Positions 8,469 to 18,192 of a stretch of 64,000 bases of DNA are shown piece by piece. Both the position numbers and the translations under genes were made by a program. The notes under the pieces were generated by a model. The model saw only the letters and a list, made by a program, of their open reading frames with translations. It was not told the DNA's origin and searched no databases. The DNA lies in NCBI RefSeq assembly GCF_015354505.1, contig NZ_JACAFP010000002.1:62001-126000 (forward strand), read 5' to 3'. Each line of letters begins with the position of its first letter. Positions within the stretch are counted from its first letter, which is position 1. This DNA comes from Microbacterium sp. UFMG61 (GTDB lineage: Bacteria; Actinomycetota; Actinomycetes; Actinomycetales; Microbacteriaceae).

Positions 8469-10955
8469 ATGGCACTTCGACCTCTTCACGACAACTGGAC
8501 CCTGACCGCCGTCTCCGGCCCGATCCCGCAGGAGGTCGCGCAGGCGGCGGTCGCTGCGACCGTGCCGGGATGCGTGCACACCGATCTTCACGCAGTCGGC
8601 CTGATCGCCGCTCCGTTCGACGACGACAACGAGTCGGCGCAGCAGTGGATCGGCAGCACCCTGTGGCGCTACGAGACCGAGTTCGACTGGCACGACGACG
8701 GATCGGATCGTCACGACCTGGTCGCCGACGGACTCGACACGGTCGCGGCGATCGAGGTCAACGGGCGCGTGGTCGCCGAGACTCAGAACCAGCACCGGGG
8801 GTACCGCTTCGACCTCGGCGCGCATCTGCGCGACGGAACGAACACGCTCGCGATCACGTTCCGTGCGCCCGTGGACGAGGCCGAGGCGCGCAGCGCCGAG
8901 CACGGGCCGCGCCCGCACGTGAACCACCACCCGTACAACGCGCTGCGCAAGGCCGCTTTCAACTTCGGCTGGGACTGGGGCATCGACGTCGCCACCAGTG
9001 GCATCTGGCGGCCGATCGGCCTGGACAGCTGGACCGGAGTGCGGATCGCCGCCGTCCGGCCGCTCGTCGATCTCGCCCGCCGCGACGACGGTGTCGACGG
9101 GGTGCTCGATGCGCACATCGACCTGGACTGGTCGGAGGTCTCCACGGGTGAGCCGGTGCGGGTGACGGTGTCGGTCGGCGGAACGAGCATCTCCGAGCAG
9201 GTGGCCCAGGGCGCCGCCGGGGTGGTCGTGAGCATTCGAGTGCCCGATGTGCAGCCCTGGTGGCCCGCAGGCCACGGCGAGCAGCCGCTCTACTCCGTCG
9301 AGGTCGCGCTCGACCGGGCCGGCGAGGCCGTCGATCACTGGTCGTCGCGGGTCGGATTCCGCACGGTGGCGGTGGATACGACGCCGGATGCCGAGGGCAC
9401 ACCGTTCGTGCTGCGGGTGAATGACAAGGTGATCCAGGTGCGCGGGGCGAACTGGATCCCCGACCACGCGTTCGTCACCGAGATCGATGTGGACCGCTAT
9501 CGGCGTCGCGTCCGCGATGCCGTCGAGGCGAACATGAACCTCCTCCGCGTGTGGGGCGGAGGCATCTACGAGTCCGACGACTTCTACGACGCCTGCGACG
9601 AGGCGGGCATCCTCGTCTGGCAGGACTTCCTCTTCGCGTGCGCCGCGTATGCGGAGGAGGCGTGGCTCGCCGACGAGGTCGAGGCCGAGGCGACGCAGGC
9701 GATCGTGCGGCTCAGCCCGCATCCCTCGCTGGTCATCTGGAACGGCAACAACGAGAACATCTGGGGGCACGAGGACTGGGGCTGGAAGGAGCCCTTGGAC
9801 GGTCGCACCTGGGGACTCGGGTACTACCTCTCCCTCCTGCCATCGCTCGTCGCCGAACTCGATCCGACGCGCTTCTACTCGCCGGCCAGCCCGTACTCGT
9901 TCGCCGAGGGCATCCATCCCAACGACGAGTCGCACGGCACCATGCACATCTGGGACGTGTGGAACACGCTCGACTACTCGGAGTACCGGCGTCATCGCCC
10001 GCGCTTCGCCTCGGAGTTCGGGTTCCAGGGGCCGCCCGCGTGGACGACGCTCGTCGACGCGGTGCACGATGAGCCGCTCGATCCCTACGGGCACCAGATG
10101 CTCGTGCACCAGAAGGCCGCCGACGGCAACCTCAAGCTCGAGCGCGGCATGGCGGGCCACCTGCCCGAGCCCCGGTCGATCGAGGAGTGGCACTGGGCCA
10201 CCCAGCTGAACCAGGCCGCCGCCGTGCGCTTCGGCATCGAGCACTTCCGATCGCTCTCGCCGCGCAACACCGGCGCGATCGTGTGGCAGCTGAACGACAG
10301 CTGGCCCGTGGTGTCATGGGCGGCGGTCGACTTCGCCGAGCGACGCAAGCCGCTCTGGTTCGCTCTGCGCGACGTGTACGAACCGCGACTGGCCACCTTC
10401 CAGCCGCGCGAGTCCGGGCTCGCACTGATCGTGCTCAACGACACCGACGAGCCCTGGCGGGGCGAGGTCGCTCTGCAGCGGACGACCTTCGACGGCCGAG
10501 TGCTCGCCGAGTCGGTGCAGACGCTGTCGATCGCGGCGCGCGGAGAGGCGACGATCGGCCTGGACCCCGAGTTCACCGACCACGCCGACGCCGCCGGCGA
10601 GATCGTGGTCGCGCGGCTCGACGGCTTCGCCACGGCCGTGCACAACCCGGTCGAGCTCGTCGCTCAGAGACTCGACCCTGATGCGCTCGACGTCGAGGTC
10701 CGCCCCGCGGCGGACGAGCCGGGCGTGACGCTCGTGCAGGTCACGGCTCGGGCCTATGTGCGCGACATCACCCTGCTCGTCGATCGGTACGCGCCCGACG
10801 CGACCGTCGATCAGGGACTCGTCACGCTTCTCGCCGGCGAGACGGCGGTGTTCCGCGTCGCCGGCGGGGGTGATGCGGATCCGGCCACGCTGCAGGATCC
10901 CGCCGTGCTTCAGCACGGCAACGCGCTGCATCGCGGACGCGCCGCCGCGGTGTAG
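8469..10955 (+). CDS. Beta-mannosidase, GH2
   Basis: An 828-residue enzyme of GH2 beta-mannosidase type, removing terminal beta-mannose from manno-oligosaccharides. The N-terminal sugar-binding domain (LHDNWTL, TVPGCVHTDL) and immunoglobulin-like domain precede the TIM barrel. The acid/base Glu is E429 in WNGNNENIWG, the nucleophile Glu is E516 in FASEFGFQG, and the GAIVWQLNDSWPV motif follows. No signal peptide is present, so it acts in the cytoplasm on imported oligosaccharides. It is divergent from the ROK regulator and convergent with GH36 alpha-galactosidase, with a hairpin terminator between. The whole fold is intact and of usual length. Confidence 0.95.
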   Translation: MALRPLHDNWTLTAVSGPIPQEVAQAAVAATVPGCVHTDLHAVGLIAAPFDDDNESAQQWIGSTLWRYETEFDWHDDGSDRHDLVADGLDTVAAIEVNGRVVAETQNQHRGYRFDLGAHLRDGTNTLAITFRAPVDEAEARSAEHGPRPHVNHHPYNALRKAAFNFGWDWGIDVATSGIWRPIGLDSWTGVRIAAVRPLVDLARRDDGVDGVLDAHIDLDWSEVSTGEPVRVTVSVGGTSISEQVAQGAAGVVVSIRVPDVQPWWPAGHGEQPLYSVEVALDRAGEAVDHWSSRVGFRTVAVDTTPDAEGTPFVLRVNDKVIQVRGANWIPDHAFVTEIDVDRYRRRVRDAVEANMNLLRVWGGGIYESDDFYDACDEAGILVWQDFLFACAAYAEEAWLADEVEAEATQAIVRLSPHPSLVIWNGNNENIWGHEDWGWKEPLDGRTWGLGYYLSLLPSLVAELDPTRFYSPASPYSFAEGIHPNDESHGTMHIWDVWNTLDYSEYRRHRPRFASEFGFQGPPAWTTLVDAVHDEPLDPYGHQMLVHQKAADGNLKLERGMAGHLPEPRSIEEWHWATQLNQAAAVRFGIEHFRSLSPRNTGAIVWQLNDSWPVVSWAAVDFAERRKPLWFALRDVYEPRLATFQPRESGLALIVLNDTDEPWRGEVALQRTTFDGRVLAESVQTLSIAARGEATIGLDPEFTDHADAAGEIVVARLDGFATAVHNPVELVAQRLDPDALDVEVRPAADEPGVTLVQVTARAYVRDITLLVDRYAPDATVDQGLVTLLAGETAVFRVAGGGDADPATLQDPAVLQHGNALHRGRAAAV

Positions 10956-10976
10956 TCGAACCCACGGAGGGGGCAA

Positions 10977-11011
10977 CGCCCGGCCGATCGCGACGAGCGA
11001 CCGGCCGGGCG
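10977..11011. terminator. Bidirectional hairpin between convergent GH2 and GH36 genes
   Basis: CGCCCGGCCG and CGGCCGGGCG form a perfect 10-bp stem with a 15-nt loop, midway between the two convergent stop codons. Confidence 0.7.
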
Positions 11012-11035
11012 ATTCTCATGCGTCCGGGGTGGTCG

Positions 11036-13312
11036 TCACACGCGCACGAGGTGCAGGACGACAGCCTGAGCGGGCCAGAACGGGGGGATCTGCAGCCCGA
11101 CCGTGCCGAGCGCGGTCCCCGACAGGGTCACGCCCCCGGACTTCAACCACTCGGGCGTCGCGAAGCCGTGCGGTGCCGCGCCGATCTCATCGCGGACCCT
11201 GAGGCGGTACCGAGCGTCGGGGTCGAGTCCGTGCAGGCGGATGCGCTCGGGCAGCGAATCCTCCAGAGTGGCGACGCTCGCGATCGTGAACACGGCCTCG
11301 GTGCGGTCGACGCTCACGGCGCCGACGACCCGAAGCGCAGGGTCGCGGACGTCGGCGTGCACGGCGGTACCGGTGTGGATCGTCGGGCGGAGCTCCTTGT
11401 AGAGCGCCGCCCACCGGCGCAGGACCTCGACCTCGTCGGGGGTGCACTCGGCGATGTTCCACTCGAACCCTGCGGATCCCATCAGGCTCGTCGCGAGGCG
11501 GAACGCGAGCGACGTCGTGCGGCCCGAGGAGTGCGCGGTCGTGGGGCCGACGTGTCCTCCGACCAGCTCCGGGGCGAGCAGCAGCTGGGTCCAGCGCTGG
11601 ATGTCCTGGCGCTCGATCGGATCGTTCGAGTCGCTCGCCCACACGCGGTCGGCGACGCTCAGCACACCGAGATCGCTGCGGGCGCCGCCCGACGAGCACG
11701 ACTCGATCTCGAGCCCCGGATGCCGGGACTTGAGCTCGCCGATCATGCGGTACGTCGCGAGGGTCTGCGCATGTGTGCCCGGTGCGCCCGCGTGCTCCGC
11801 CTCGACCAGATCGCGGTTGTGATCCCACTTGATGAAGTCGATGCCGAGTTCCGTCACCAGCGCGTCGATGCGCCCGAAGATGTGGTCGTAGACCTCGGGC
11901 CGTGCGATGTCGAGCACGTACTGCGACCGCCACGACAGTCGCGCCGGAGTCGGGAGGTGATCGGCGGGATGCAGCAGCCAGTCGGGATGCTCGCGGGCGA
12001 GGTCGGAATCGAGGTTGATCATCTCGGGCTCGAACCAGAGGCCGAACTCCATGCCGAGCTCGTGAACATGGTCGGCGAGCGGGGCGAGCCCGTCGGGCCA
12101 GACCGTGCGGTCGACGATCCAGTCGCCGAGGCCGCTGCGGTCATGGCGGCGACCGAGGAACCAGCCGTCGTCGAGCACGAAGCGCTCGACGCCGACGTGT
12201 GCCGCGAGGTCGGCGAGCGTCTGCAGGAACGCCGGATCGTGATCGAAGTACACGGCCTCCCAGGTGTTCAGCACGAGCGGACGCGGGCGGATCGGATGCT
12301 GCGGGCGGGCGCGCTGGAACCGGTGGAATCGCTCGGACACACCGTCGAGGCCGGCGCCCGACCAGGCGAAGTAGGCGGTGGGGGTCGTGTAGGTCTCGCC
12401 CTGTCGCAGGGTGACCTCGCCGGTGCGCAGGAGCTCGCCCGCACCCAGGACGTCGACCGAGTCGGGCAGTCGATCGTTGCGGTAGGTGACGTCGGCGCTC
12501 CAGCCCAGGTGCACGCCCCAGAGCTCGCCGTCACGGTCGCGGGGAGCATCGATCGACACGAGATAGAGCATCGGGGAGTCGTGCCCGCCCCGGCCTCGCC
12601 GCGTCTGCCGCACGGTCGATCCGCGGGGGACAGCGGTCGTGTGCGGCGCCTTCTCGCGGGTCCACCGGCCCGAGAACGAGGTCAGGTGGTCGACGGCCTT
12701 GGGGGTGGGAAGCGTCGCCTCGAGCCAGCCGACGGAGAGGGCGCCGGGGGAGCCGCCGTCGTCGCCGTGCTCGTCGGGCGCGGTCGAGGTCAGGGAGTGC
12801 TCCACCGTGACGAGTCCGCCGACCTGCATCGCGATGGTCGATTCGAGTCGCATGCCGTTGCGGGTGTCGTCGGCGACGATCGAGAGCACGTGGCCCTCGT
12901 CATCCCGGGTGCACTCGACCCGATCCCATCGGGGATGCACGGGGAGGCCGCCGCGCGAGACCGCGAGCCCCGGGCGGCCCGCCCAGCCATCCCGGTCGAC
13001 CGGAAGGATCGAGGCCTGCCAAGCGGCGTCGAGGTCGCCCGAGGAGTGCTGACGGCTGACCGCCGCGGCCAGATCGACGAGCTCGTGGACCGTCGGGGAT
13101 CCGAGGTCTGCGCCCCAGAACAGCACCTGAGGCAGGGCTGCGGTCGCGGCATCCGAGGCATCGCCGGCGGAGTTCTCGACGAGCAGCGAGACCCCATCAC
13201 GACGCAGATGGGTGAATCGCGCGGCGTCGGTGCTGTCGGGACGCAGAGCGTCGGTGCGGTCGTGGCGCGCAGCGTCTTCGCTGTGCGCGGGAGGAAGTGC
13301 GAGGTCGGTCAT
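11036..13312 (-). CDS. Alpha-galactosidase, GH36
   Basis: A 758-residue GH36 enzyme that removes alpha-1,6-galactose side groups. An N-terminal beta-supersandwich precedes the barrel with VLDDGWFLGRRHD, then FGLWFEPEMIN, the nucleophile Asp D497 in FIKWDHNRD, IESCSSGGAR, and WASDSNDPIERQDIQ, which supplies the acid/base Asp. All catalytic motifs are present and no signal peptide is seen, so it is intracellular. It starts at an ATG with GAAAGGG upstream and is divergent from the ABC importer gene at 13476. It forms a functional pair with GH2 beta-mannosidase for galactomannan fragments. Confidence 0.95.
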   Translation of the reverse strand: MTDLALPPAHSEDAARHDRTDALRPDSTDAARFTHLRRDGVSLLVENSAGDASDAATAALPQVLFWGADLGSPTVHELVDLAAAVSRQHSSGDLDAAWQASILPVDRDGWAGRPGLAVSRGGLPVHPRWDRVECTRDDEGHVLSIVADDTRNGMRLESTIAMQVGGLVTVEHSLTSTAPDEHGDDGGSPGALSVGWLEATLPTPKAVDHLTSFSGRWTREKAPHTTAVPRGSTVRQTRRGRGGHDSPMLYLVSIDAPRDRDGELWGVHLGWSADVTYRNDRLPDSVDVLGAGELLRTGEVTLRQGETYTTPTAYFAWSGAGLDGVSERFHRFQRARPQHPIRPRPLVLNTWEAVYFDHDPAFLQTLADLAAHVGVERFVLDDGWFLGRRHDRSGLGDWIVDRTVWPDGLAPLADHVHELGMEFGLWFEPEMINLDSDLAREHPDWLLHPADHLPTPARLSWRSQYVLDIARPEVYDHIFGRIDALVTELGIDFIKWDHNRDLVEAEHAGAPGTHAQTLATYRMIGELKSRHPGLEIESCSSGGARSDLGVLSVADRVWASDSNDPIERQDIQRWTQLLLAPELVGGHVGPTTAHSSGRTTSLAFRLATSLMGSAGFEWNIAECTPDEVEVLRRWAALYKELRPTIHTGTAVHADVRDPALRVVGAVSVDRTEAVFTIASVATLEDSLPERIRLHGLDPDARYRLRVRDEIGAAPHGFATPEWLKSGGVTLSGTALGTVGLQIPPFWPAQAVVLHLVRV

Positions 13313-13360
13313 GGTGCCCTTTCGCGGCTGAGTGCGTTCGGAGAGCTTCTCGGAAAACGC

Positions 13361-13390
13361 TTGACGGACATAGTTTAGCTAAGTAACAAT
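13361..13390 (+). promoter_or_regulatory. Promoter with operator in the -35/-10 spacer, upstream of the importer operon
   Basis: TTGACG (13361-13366) and TAACAAT (13384-13390) form a -35/-10 pair with about 17-bp spacing. Between them lies TTAGCTAA (13375-13382), a perfect 8-bp palindrome. Read on the minus strand the core is ACTTAGCTAA, nearly the same as the core upstream of the beta-mannosidase gene. A repressor bound here would block the promoter. It also lies upstream of the divergent GH36 gene. Confidence 0.5.
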
Positions 13391-13475
13391 GGGGCCGGAA
13401 GGTGAGATTCCTCGATCACCACCACACAGTCGGCGCCGACAGCTCTCAGCGGACGCGCCTGAGAAAGGACCAACG

Positions 13476-15179
13476 ATGTTCCGCAGAAAGCACCACGTAC
13501 GACCGTCCGCGCGGCTCTGGATCGCGGGCGCCGCGGCCGCTGCCACCGCCGCAGTCCTGCTGTCGGGATGCGCGCCCGCCGGAGGGGGATCGTCCTCGTC
13601 GTCGAGCGCCGACACCCTGGTCGCCTACACCGGCCAGTCCGGCGACTACCAGATCAACTTCAACCCGTACTCGCCCTCGCAGATCGGCGGCATCGGCACG
13701 ATCTACGAATCGCTCTTCTTCGTCACGAACGTGAACAATGACCCCTACGTGCCGCTGCTCGGCACCGAGTACACGTGGAACGACGACGGCACGCAGCTGA
13801 CCGTGGCGATCCGCGACGGCGTCACCTGGTCCGACGGCGAGGCCTTCACCGCGAAGGACGTGGCCTACACGTTCCAGATGATGCTCGACACCCCCTCGCT
13901 GAACAACGGCGGATTCGACGGCACGGTCGAGGCCGTCGACGACACCCAGGTCGTGTTCACCTGGGACTACCCGGCGTTCGTGAGCGGCCCGACGATCCTC
14001 GGCCGCACGCCGATCGTGCCCGAGCACATCTGGTCGGGGATCGACCCCACCACCGACGTCATGGCCGAGCCGGTCGGCACCGGACCGTACACGCTGGGCA
14101 ACTTCAAGCCTCAGGCATTCACGCTCGAGTCGAACCCCGACTACTGGGACGGCGAGCCCGCGGTGAAGGCCGTGCGCTACCTGTCGCTGTCGGGCAACAC
14201 CGCGGGTGCCGACGCGCTGAAGGCCGGCACGATCGACTGGCAGACCGGCCCCGTGCCCGACATCCAGAACGTGTCGACGACTTACCCGGGCTACGACGCG
14301 ATCACCATCCCGCAGAACCAGGTGGCCCTGCTCACCTGCTCGAGCGCCGAGCTCGGCTGCACGGGCCCGCAGACCGACCCCGCCGTGCGGCAGGCCGTCT
14401 ACGCGGCGCTGAACCGCGACCAGATCAACTCGCTGGCCTTCCAGAACACCGCCAGCGAGATCTCGCCGACGTTCGCGCTCACCACCACGCAGAAGGACCT
14501 GATCTCGGCATCCGTCGCCGAGCCGGTCGCTCCGAGCACGCCCGACCCCGAGGGCGCCGCCGAGATCCTCGAGGCTGCAGGCTGGGCCAAGGGCGCCGAC
14601 GGCATCTACGCCCGCGACGGCGAGTCGCTCGCGCTGACCGTCGAGGTCGTGACCGGGTGGACCGACTACATCACGGCCATCGACACGATGGCCCAGCAGC
14701 TCAAGGCCGCGGGCATCGAGCTGAAGGTCTCGCAGTCGTCGTGGAACGAGTGGACCGACAAGAAGGGCAAGGGCACCTACCAACTGGCGATCGACTCGCT
14801 CGGACAGGGCGCGGCATCCGACCCCTACTACCTGTACGACAAGTACTTCAACACCGAGTTCACGGCCCCGGTCGGCGAGGTCGCCCCGCAGAACGTCGCG
14901 CGTTTCAGCGACCCCGAGGTCGACGCCGCGCTCGCCGTGCTCAAGGCGACCGACCCGGCCGACACCGCCGCACGCCAGGCGCAGTTCGACATCATCCAGG
15001 CCGAGATCGTCACGTCGATGCCGTACATCCCGGTGCTGACCGGCGGCACGACGAGCGAGTTCCACGCCGACAAGTTCACGGGCTGGCCGACGCTCGATGA
15101 CCTCTACGCCTTCCCGGCGATCTGGGCGTCGCCGGACAACGCGCAGATCTTCAAGTCGCTGACGCCGACGGGGGAGTGA
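13476..15179 (+). CDS. ABC transporter substrate-binding lipoprotein, family 5
   Basis: A 567-residue SBP_bac_5 protein. It has a signal peptide with a hydrophobic core and lipobox LLSGC at about residue 30, followed by a Gly/Ser linker, so it is anchored outside the membrane. WSDGEAFTAKDVAYTFQ and GTGPYTLGNFKP are family motifs. Family 5 proteins bind peptides but also oligosaccharides; several Thermotoga members bind mannobiose or cellobiose. The next four genes encode the rest of an Opp/Dpp-type importer, and the surrounding GH2, GH36 and GH42 genes point to an oligosaccharide ligand. The start has GAGAAAGGA upstream. Confidence 0.94.
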   Translation: MFRRKHHVRPSARLWIAGAAAAATAAVLLSGCAPAGGGSSSSSSADTLVAYTGQSGDYQINFNPYSPSQIGGIGTIYESLFFVTNVNNDPYVPLLGTEYTWNDDGTQLTVAIRDGVTWSDGEAFTAKDVAYTFQMMLDTPSLNNGGFDGTVEAVDDTQVVFTWDYPAFVSGPTILGRTPIVPEHIWSGIDPTTDVMAEPVGTGPYTLGNFKPQAFTLESNPDYWDGEPAVKAVRYLSLSGNTAGADALKAGTIDWQTGPVPDIQNVSTTYPGYDAITIPQNQVALLTCSSAELGCTGPQTDPAVRQAVYAALNRDQINSLAFQNTASEISPTFALTTTQKDLISASVAEPVAPSTPDPEGAAEILEAAGWAKGADGIYARDGESLALTVEVVTGWTDYITAIDTMAQQLKAAGIELKVSQSSWNEWTDKKGKGTYQLAIDSLGQGAASDPYYLYDKYFNTEFTAPVGEVAPQNVARFSDPEVDAALAVLKATDPADTAARQAQFDIIQAEIVTSMPYIPVLTGGTTSEFHADKFTGWPTLDDLYAFPAIWASPDNAQIFKSLTPTGE

Positions 15180-15231
15180 TCGTGATCGTCGCCGCGAAGG
15201 AGCCCGTCGGTCGGGACGGAGGACGCACGCC

Positions 15232-16221
15232 GTGAACTACGTCGTTCGAAAGCTCGGGTTCTATCTCGTCGCCCTCTGGGCCGCGCTGACCCTGAACTTC
15301 CTCATCCCCAGGCTGCTGCCCGGCAACCCGGTCGACATCCTGCTCGCGAAGCTGCAGCAGCGGGGTGGCATCGTCACCCCCGCGACCCGCGAGGCCTACG
15401 AGCTCCTTCTCGGCGGCGACTCCGACCAGCCGCTGCTCCTGCAGTACTGGAACTACCTGGTCAACGTCTTCCGCGGCGACCTCGGCGTCTCGGTGAGCTA
15501 CTTCCCCACCCCGGTGACCGAGGTCATCAGCACCTCGCTGCCGTGGACGATCGTGCTCGTCGGTGTGGCGACCGTGCTGGCCGCCGTGATCGGCGTCACC
15601 CTCGGCGCGATCGTCGGGTGGAAGCCGGGCACCTGGCTGGACTCGCTGGTGCCGGCCACGACCCTGCTCGCCGCCGTGCCGTACTTCTGGCTGGCGCTGA
15701 TCCTGGTCTACTTCTTCGCCTCGACCCTCAAGATGTTCCCGTCGCAGGGCGGCTACGACGTCGTGCTCGATCCCGGGTTCAGCTGGGAGTTCATCGCCTC
15801 CGCGATCCAGTACGGATTCCTTCCTGCGCTCACGATCGTCATCGCGTCGGTCGGCGGCTGGCTGCTCGGCATGCGCAACATGATGGTGTCGACGCTGTCG
15901 GAGGACTACATCGTCACCGCCCAGGCGAAGGGACTCACGCCCGGACGCATCCTGCGCAGCTATGCCGCACGCAATGCGGTGCTGCCCTCGATCGCCGGGT
16001 TCGCCATCTCGCTGGGCTTCGTCGTCTCGGGGTCGATCGTCACCGAGCAGGTGTTCTCGTACCCGGGCATCGGATCGAAGCTGCTCTCGGCCGTCACGAA
16101 CAACGACTACGCGCTCATGCAGGGCCTGTTCCTGTTCATCACCCTCGCCGTGCTCGGCGCCAACCTGATCGTCGATCTGTTCTACGGCCTCATCGATCCG
16201 CGCACCCGGGTGAACGCATGA
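15232..16221 (+). CDS. ABC transporter permease, DppB/OppB type
   Basis: A 329-residue membrane protein with six predicted helices. It starts with VRKLGFYLVALWAALTLNF, a typical DppB entry helix, has a long extracytoplasmic loop near residues 30-90, and carries the EAA-loop region DYIVTAQAKGLTPGRILRSY near residues 223-245, which docks on the ATPases. The GTG start is 52 bp after the SBP stop. It pairs with the DppC-type protein encoded next to form the channel. Confidence 0.94.
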   Translation: MNYVVRKLGFYLVALWAALTLNFLIPRLLPGNPVDILLAKLQQRGGIVTPATREAYELLLGGDSDQPLLLQYWNYLVNVFRGDLGVSVSYFPTPVTEVISTSLPWTIVLVGVATVLAAVIGVTLGAIVGWKPGTWLDSLVPATTLLAAVPYFWLALILVYFFASTLKMFPSQGGYDVVLDPGFSWEFIASAIQYGFLPALTIVIASVGGWLLGMRNMMVSTLSEDYIVTAQAKGLTPGRILRSYAARNAVLPSIAGFAISLGFVVSGSIVTEQVFSYPGIGSKLLSAVTNNDYALMQGLFLFITLAVLGANLIVDLFYGLIDPRTRVNA

Positions 16222-16282
16222 TGGGCCGGGCGATCATCGCGCACCCCGCATCCGCGCTCCACCTCTCGGAAGGATCCGGCGC

Positions 16283-17305
16283 ATGACGAACCTCTCACCT
16301 CGCACCGAGCCCACCGTCGCCGACTCGACGATGACCCTCGCGACCGCGCGGGCCGAGCGGGGCAAGCCGCCGCGCTCCGCCTGGCGGATGATGCTCCCGA
16401 CGATGACGCCGTGGCTCGCCTTCGGCCTGATCCTGATCGGCGGCATCACCCTCTTCGGCGTCATCGGCCCGTTCTTCGTGCAGGACCCGACGACCATCCG
16501 CGACACGGGTCTGCAGCCGCCGAGTGCGGAGCACATCCTCGGAACCACCCAGACCGGGCAGGACGTGTTCGCGCAGCTCGCCTACGCGACGGCCGGATCT
16601 CTGCAGATCGGCCTGATCGTCGGCGTGCTGGCGACGCTGCTCTCGGCGTTCTTCGGCATCCTGGGCGCGTACATCGGCGGCTTCGCCGACGAGGCGTTCT
16701 CGCTGTTCTCGAACGTGTTCCTCGTGATCCCGGGTCTGCCCCTCGTGATCGTGATCTCGGGCTTCGTCCCGCAGGAGCAGCGTGGCCTGTGGACCATCGC
16801 GGTCGTTCTCGCGATCACGGGGTGGGCGGCATCCAGCCGGGTGCTCCGGGCGCAGACGCTCTCGATCCGCAACCGTGACTACGTCGCGGCATCCCGGGTC
16901 GCGGGCGAGAAGGCCGGCCGTGTGATCGCCGTCGAGATCCTGCCGAATCTGCTCCCCGTGCTCGCCTCGCAGTTCGTGTTCGCGGTGATCGCGGCGATCC
17001 TCGGAGAGGCGGGGCTCTCGTTCCTCGGTCTCGGCGCCTCGAACTCGTCGACCCTGGGCACCATGCTGTTCTACGCCCAGAACGGCTTCGCCCTGTCGCT
17101 CGGTGCCTGGTGGTGGTTCGTGCCGCCGGGGCTCATCATCGCCCTGTTCGGCATGGGGCTGTCGCTCGTCAACTTCTCGATCGACGAGATCATCAATCCC
17201 AAGCTCAAGAACGTGCGGCTGCATCGCCGCCGCGCGAAGATCGCGGCCCGTGAAGAGCGCGCCCTCGCCGCCCGCGAGAACCGCGAGAGAAAGGCCCTGG
17301 CATGA
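16283..17305 (+). CDS. ABC transporter permease, DppC/OppC type
   Basis: A 340-residue permease. It has a cytoplasmic N-terminus, a first helix near residues 45-65, and the DppC hallmark PSAEHILGTTQTGQDVFAQL near residue 75. The EAA loop RDYVAASRVAGEKAGRVIAVEI is at about residues 197-218, followed by GEAGLSFLGLG. A basic, Arg/Glu-rich tail follows the last helix. GGAAGG lies upstream of the ATG, and the stop overlaps the next start. Confidence 0.94.
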   Translation: MTNLSPRTEPTVADSTMTLATARAERGKPPRSAWRMMLPTMTPWLAFGLILIGGITLFGVIGPFFVQDPTTIRDTGLQPPSAEHILGTTQTGQDVFAQLAYATAGSLQIGLIVGVLATLLSAFFGILGAYIGGFADEAFSLFSNVFLVIPGLPLVIVISGFVPQEQRGLWTIAVVLAITGWAASSRVLRAQTLSIRNRDYVAASRVAGEKAGRVIAVEILPNLLPVLASQFVFAVIAAILGEAGLSFLGLGASNSSTLGTMLFYAQNGFALSLGAWWWFVPPGLIIALFGMGLSLVNFSIDEIINPKLKNVRLHRRRAKIAAREERALAARENRERKALA

Positions 17306-18192
17306 CCCTCACCGAAGCGCCCCCTCGCCGCTCCCAGCGCGAGGCCGTCATCACCATCGACGATCTCTCGGTGGTCTACGAGGTCGAGACCCCGGTCACG
17401 GCCGTCAAGAATGCGAGTCTGACGCTCGCCCCCGGTGAGATCCTCGGGCTCGCGGGCGAATCCGGATGCGGCAAGACGACGCTCGCCTATGCGATCAACC
17501 GGCTGCACAAGCCGCCGGCCCGCATCGCGTCGGGAACCATCACGTTCCATGATCGGGACGGCTCCGACCTCGATCTGATGGCACTGGAGGACGACGAGCT
17601 CCGCGCCTTCCGCTGGACCAAGCTGTCGATGGTGTTCCAGGGTGCGATGAACGCGCTCAATCCCGTCACGACCATCAGGGCGCAGCTGTGCGACGTGCTG
17701 CTGACGCACCGGCCCGAGCTGTCGAAGCGGCAGCGCGTCGAGCGGGCGGGCGACGTGCTCGAACGCGTCGGCGTCGATCGTGCGCGCCTGCAGTCGTATC
17801 CGCACGAGCTGTCGGGCGGAATGCGCCAGCGCGTGATGATCGCGATGGCTATGCTGCTCGAACCGCAGGTGATGATCATGGACGAGCCGACCACGGCACT
17901 CGACGTCGTGGTGCAGCGCGACATCCTGCGCGAGATCGTGCGGCTGCGGGACGAGCTCGACTTCGCCGTCATCTTCATCACCCACGACCTGCCGCTGCTC
18001 CTCGAGATCAGCGACCGGATCGCGATCATGCTGCGCGGCGAGATCGTCGAGCTCGGCACCGCGGAGCGCATCTACCGCGAGCCCGAGCACGAGTACACGA
18101 GGCAGCTGCTCTCGTCGTTCCCGAGTCTGAGCGGGGCACGCGGAGCATTCATCCGAACCGGAGACGACGAAGGGCAGGGGGACCACCGATGA
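17302..18192 (+). CDS. ABC transporter ATP-binding protein, DppD type
   Basis: A 296-residue ATPase with Walker A GESGCGKTT (near residue 53), signature LSGGMRQR, Walker B VMIMDEPTTALD and switch ITHD. The MRQR form of the signature is typical of DppD/OppD subunits. It overlaps both neighbours by ATGA and forms a heterodimer with the next ATPase to power the importer. Confidence 0.95.
   Translation: MTLTEAPPRRSQREAVITIDDLSVVYEVETPVTAVKNASLTLAPGEILGLAGESGCGKTTLAYAINRLHKPPARIASGTITFHDRDGSDLDLMALEDDELRAFRWTKLSMVFQGAMNALNPVTTIRAQLCDVLLTHRPELSKRQRVERAGDVLERVGVDRARLQSYPHELSGGMRQRVMIAMAMLLEPQVMIMDEPTTALDVVVQRDILREIVRLRDELDFAVIFITHDLPLLLEISDRIAIMLRGEIVELGTAERIYREPEHEYTRQLLSSFPSLSGARGAFIRTGDDEGQGDHR

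Noticed and set aside
8367..10244. Upstream extension of the ROK reading frame into the beta-mannosidase region
   Set aside because: The extension has shadow-frame composition and crosses the divergent promoter; the GTG at 8366 has a ribosome site and matches ROK length.
13446..15065. Long minus-strand open frame opposite the SBP gene
   Set aside because: It is rich in Arg, Asp, Gly and Val without family motifs, and is the codon mirror of a GC-rich gene. The plus-strand lipoprotein is clearly real.
16295..17224. Minus-strand open frame opposite the DppC permease
   Set aside because: Extreme Glu/Arg/Asp content, as expected from the complement of hydrophobic permease codons.
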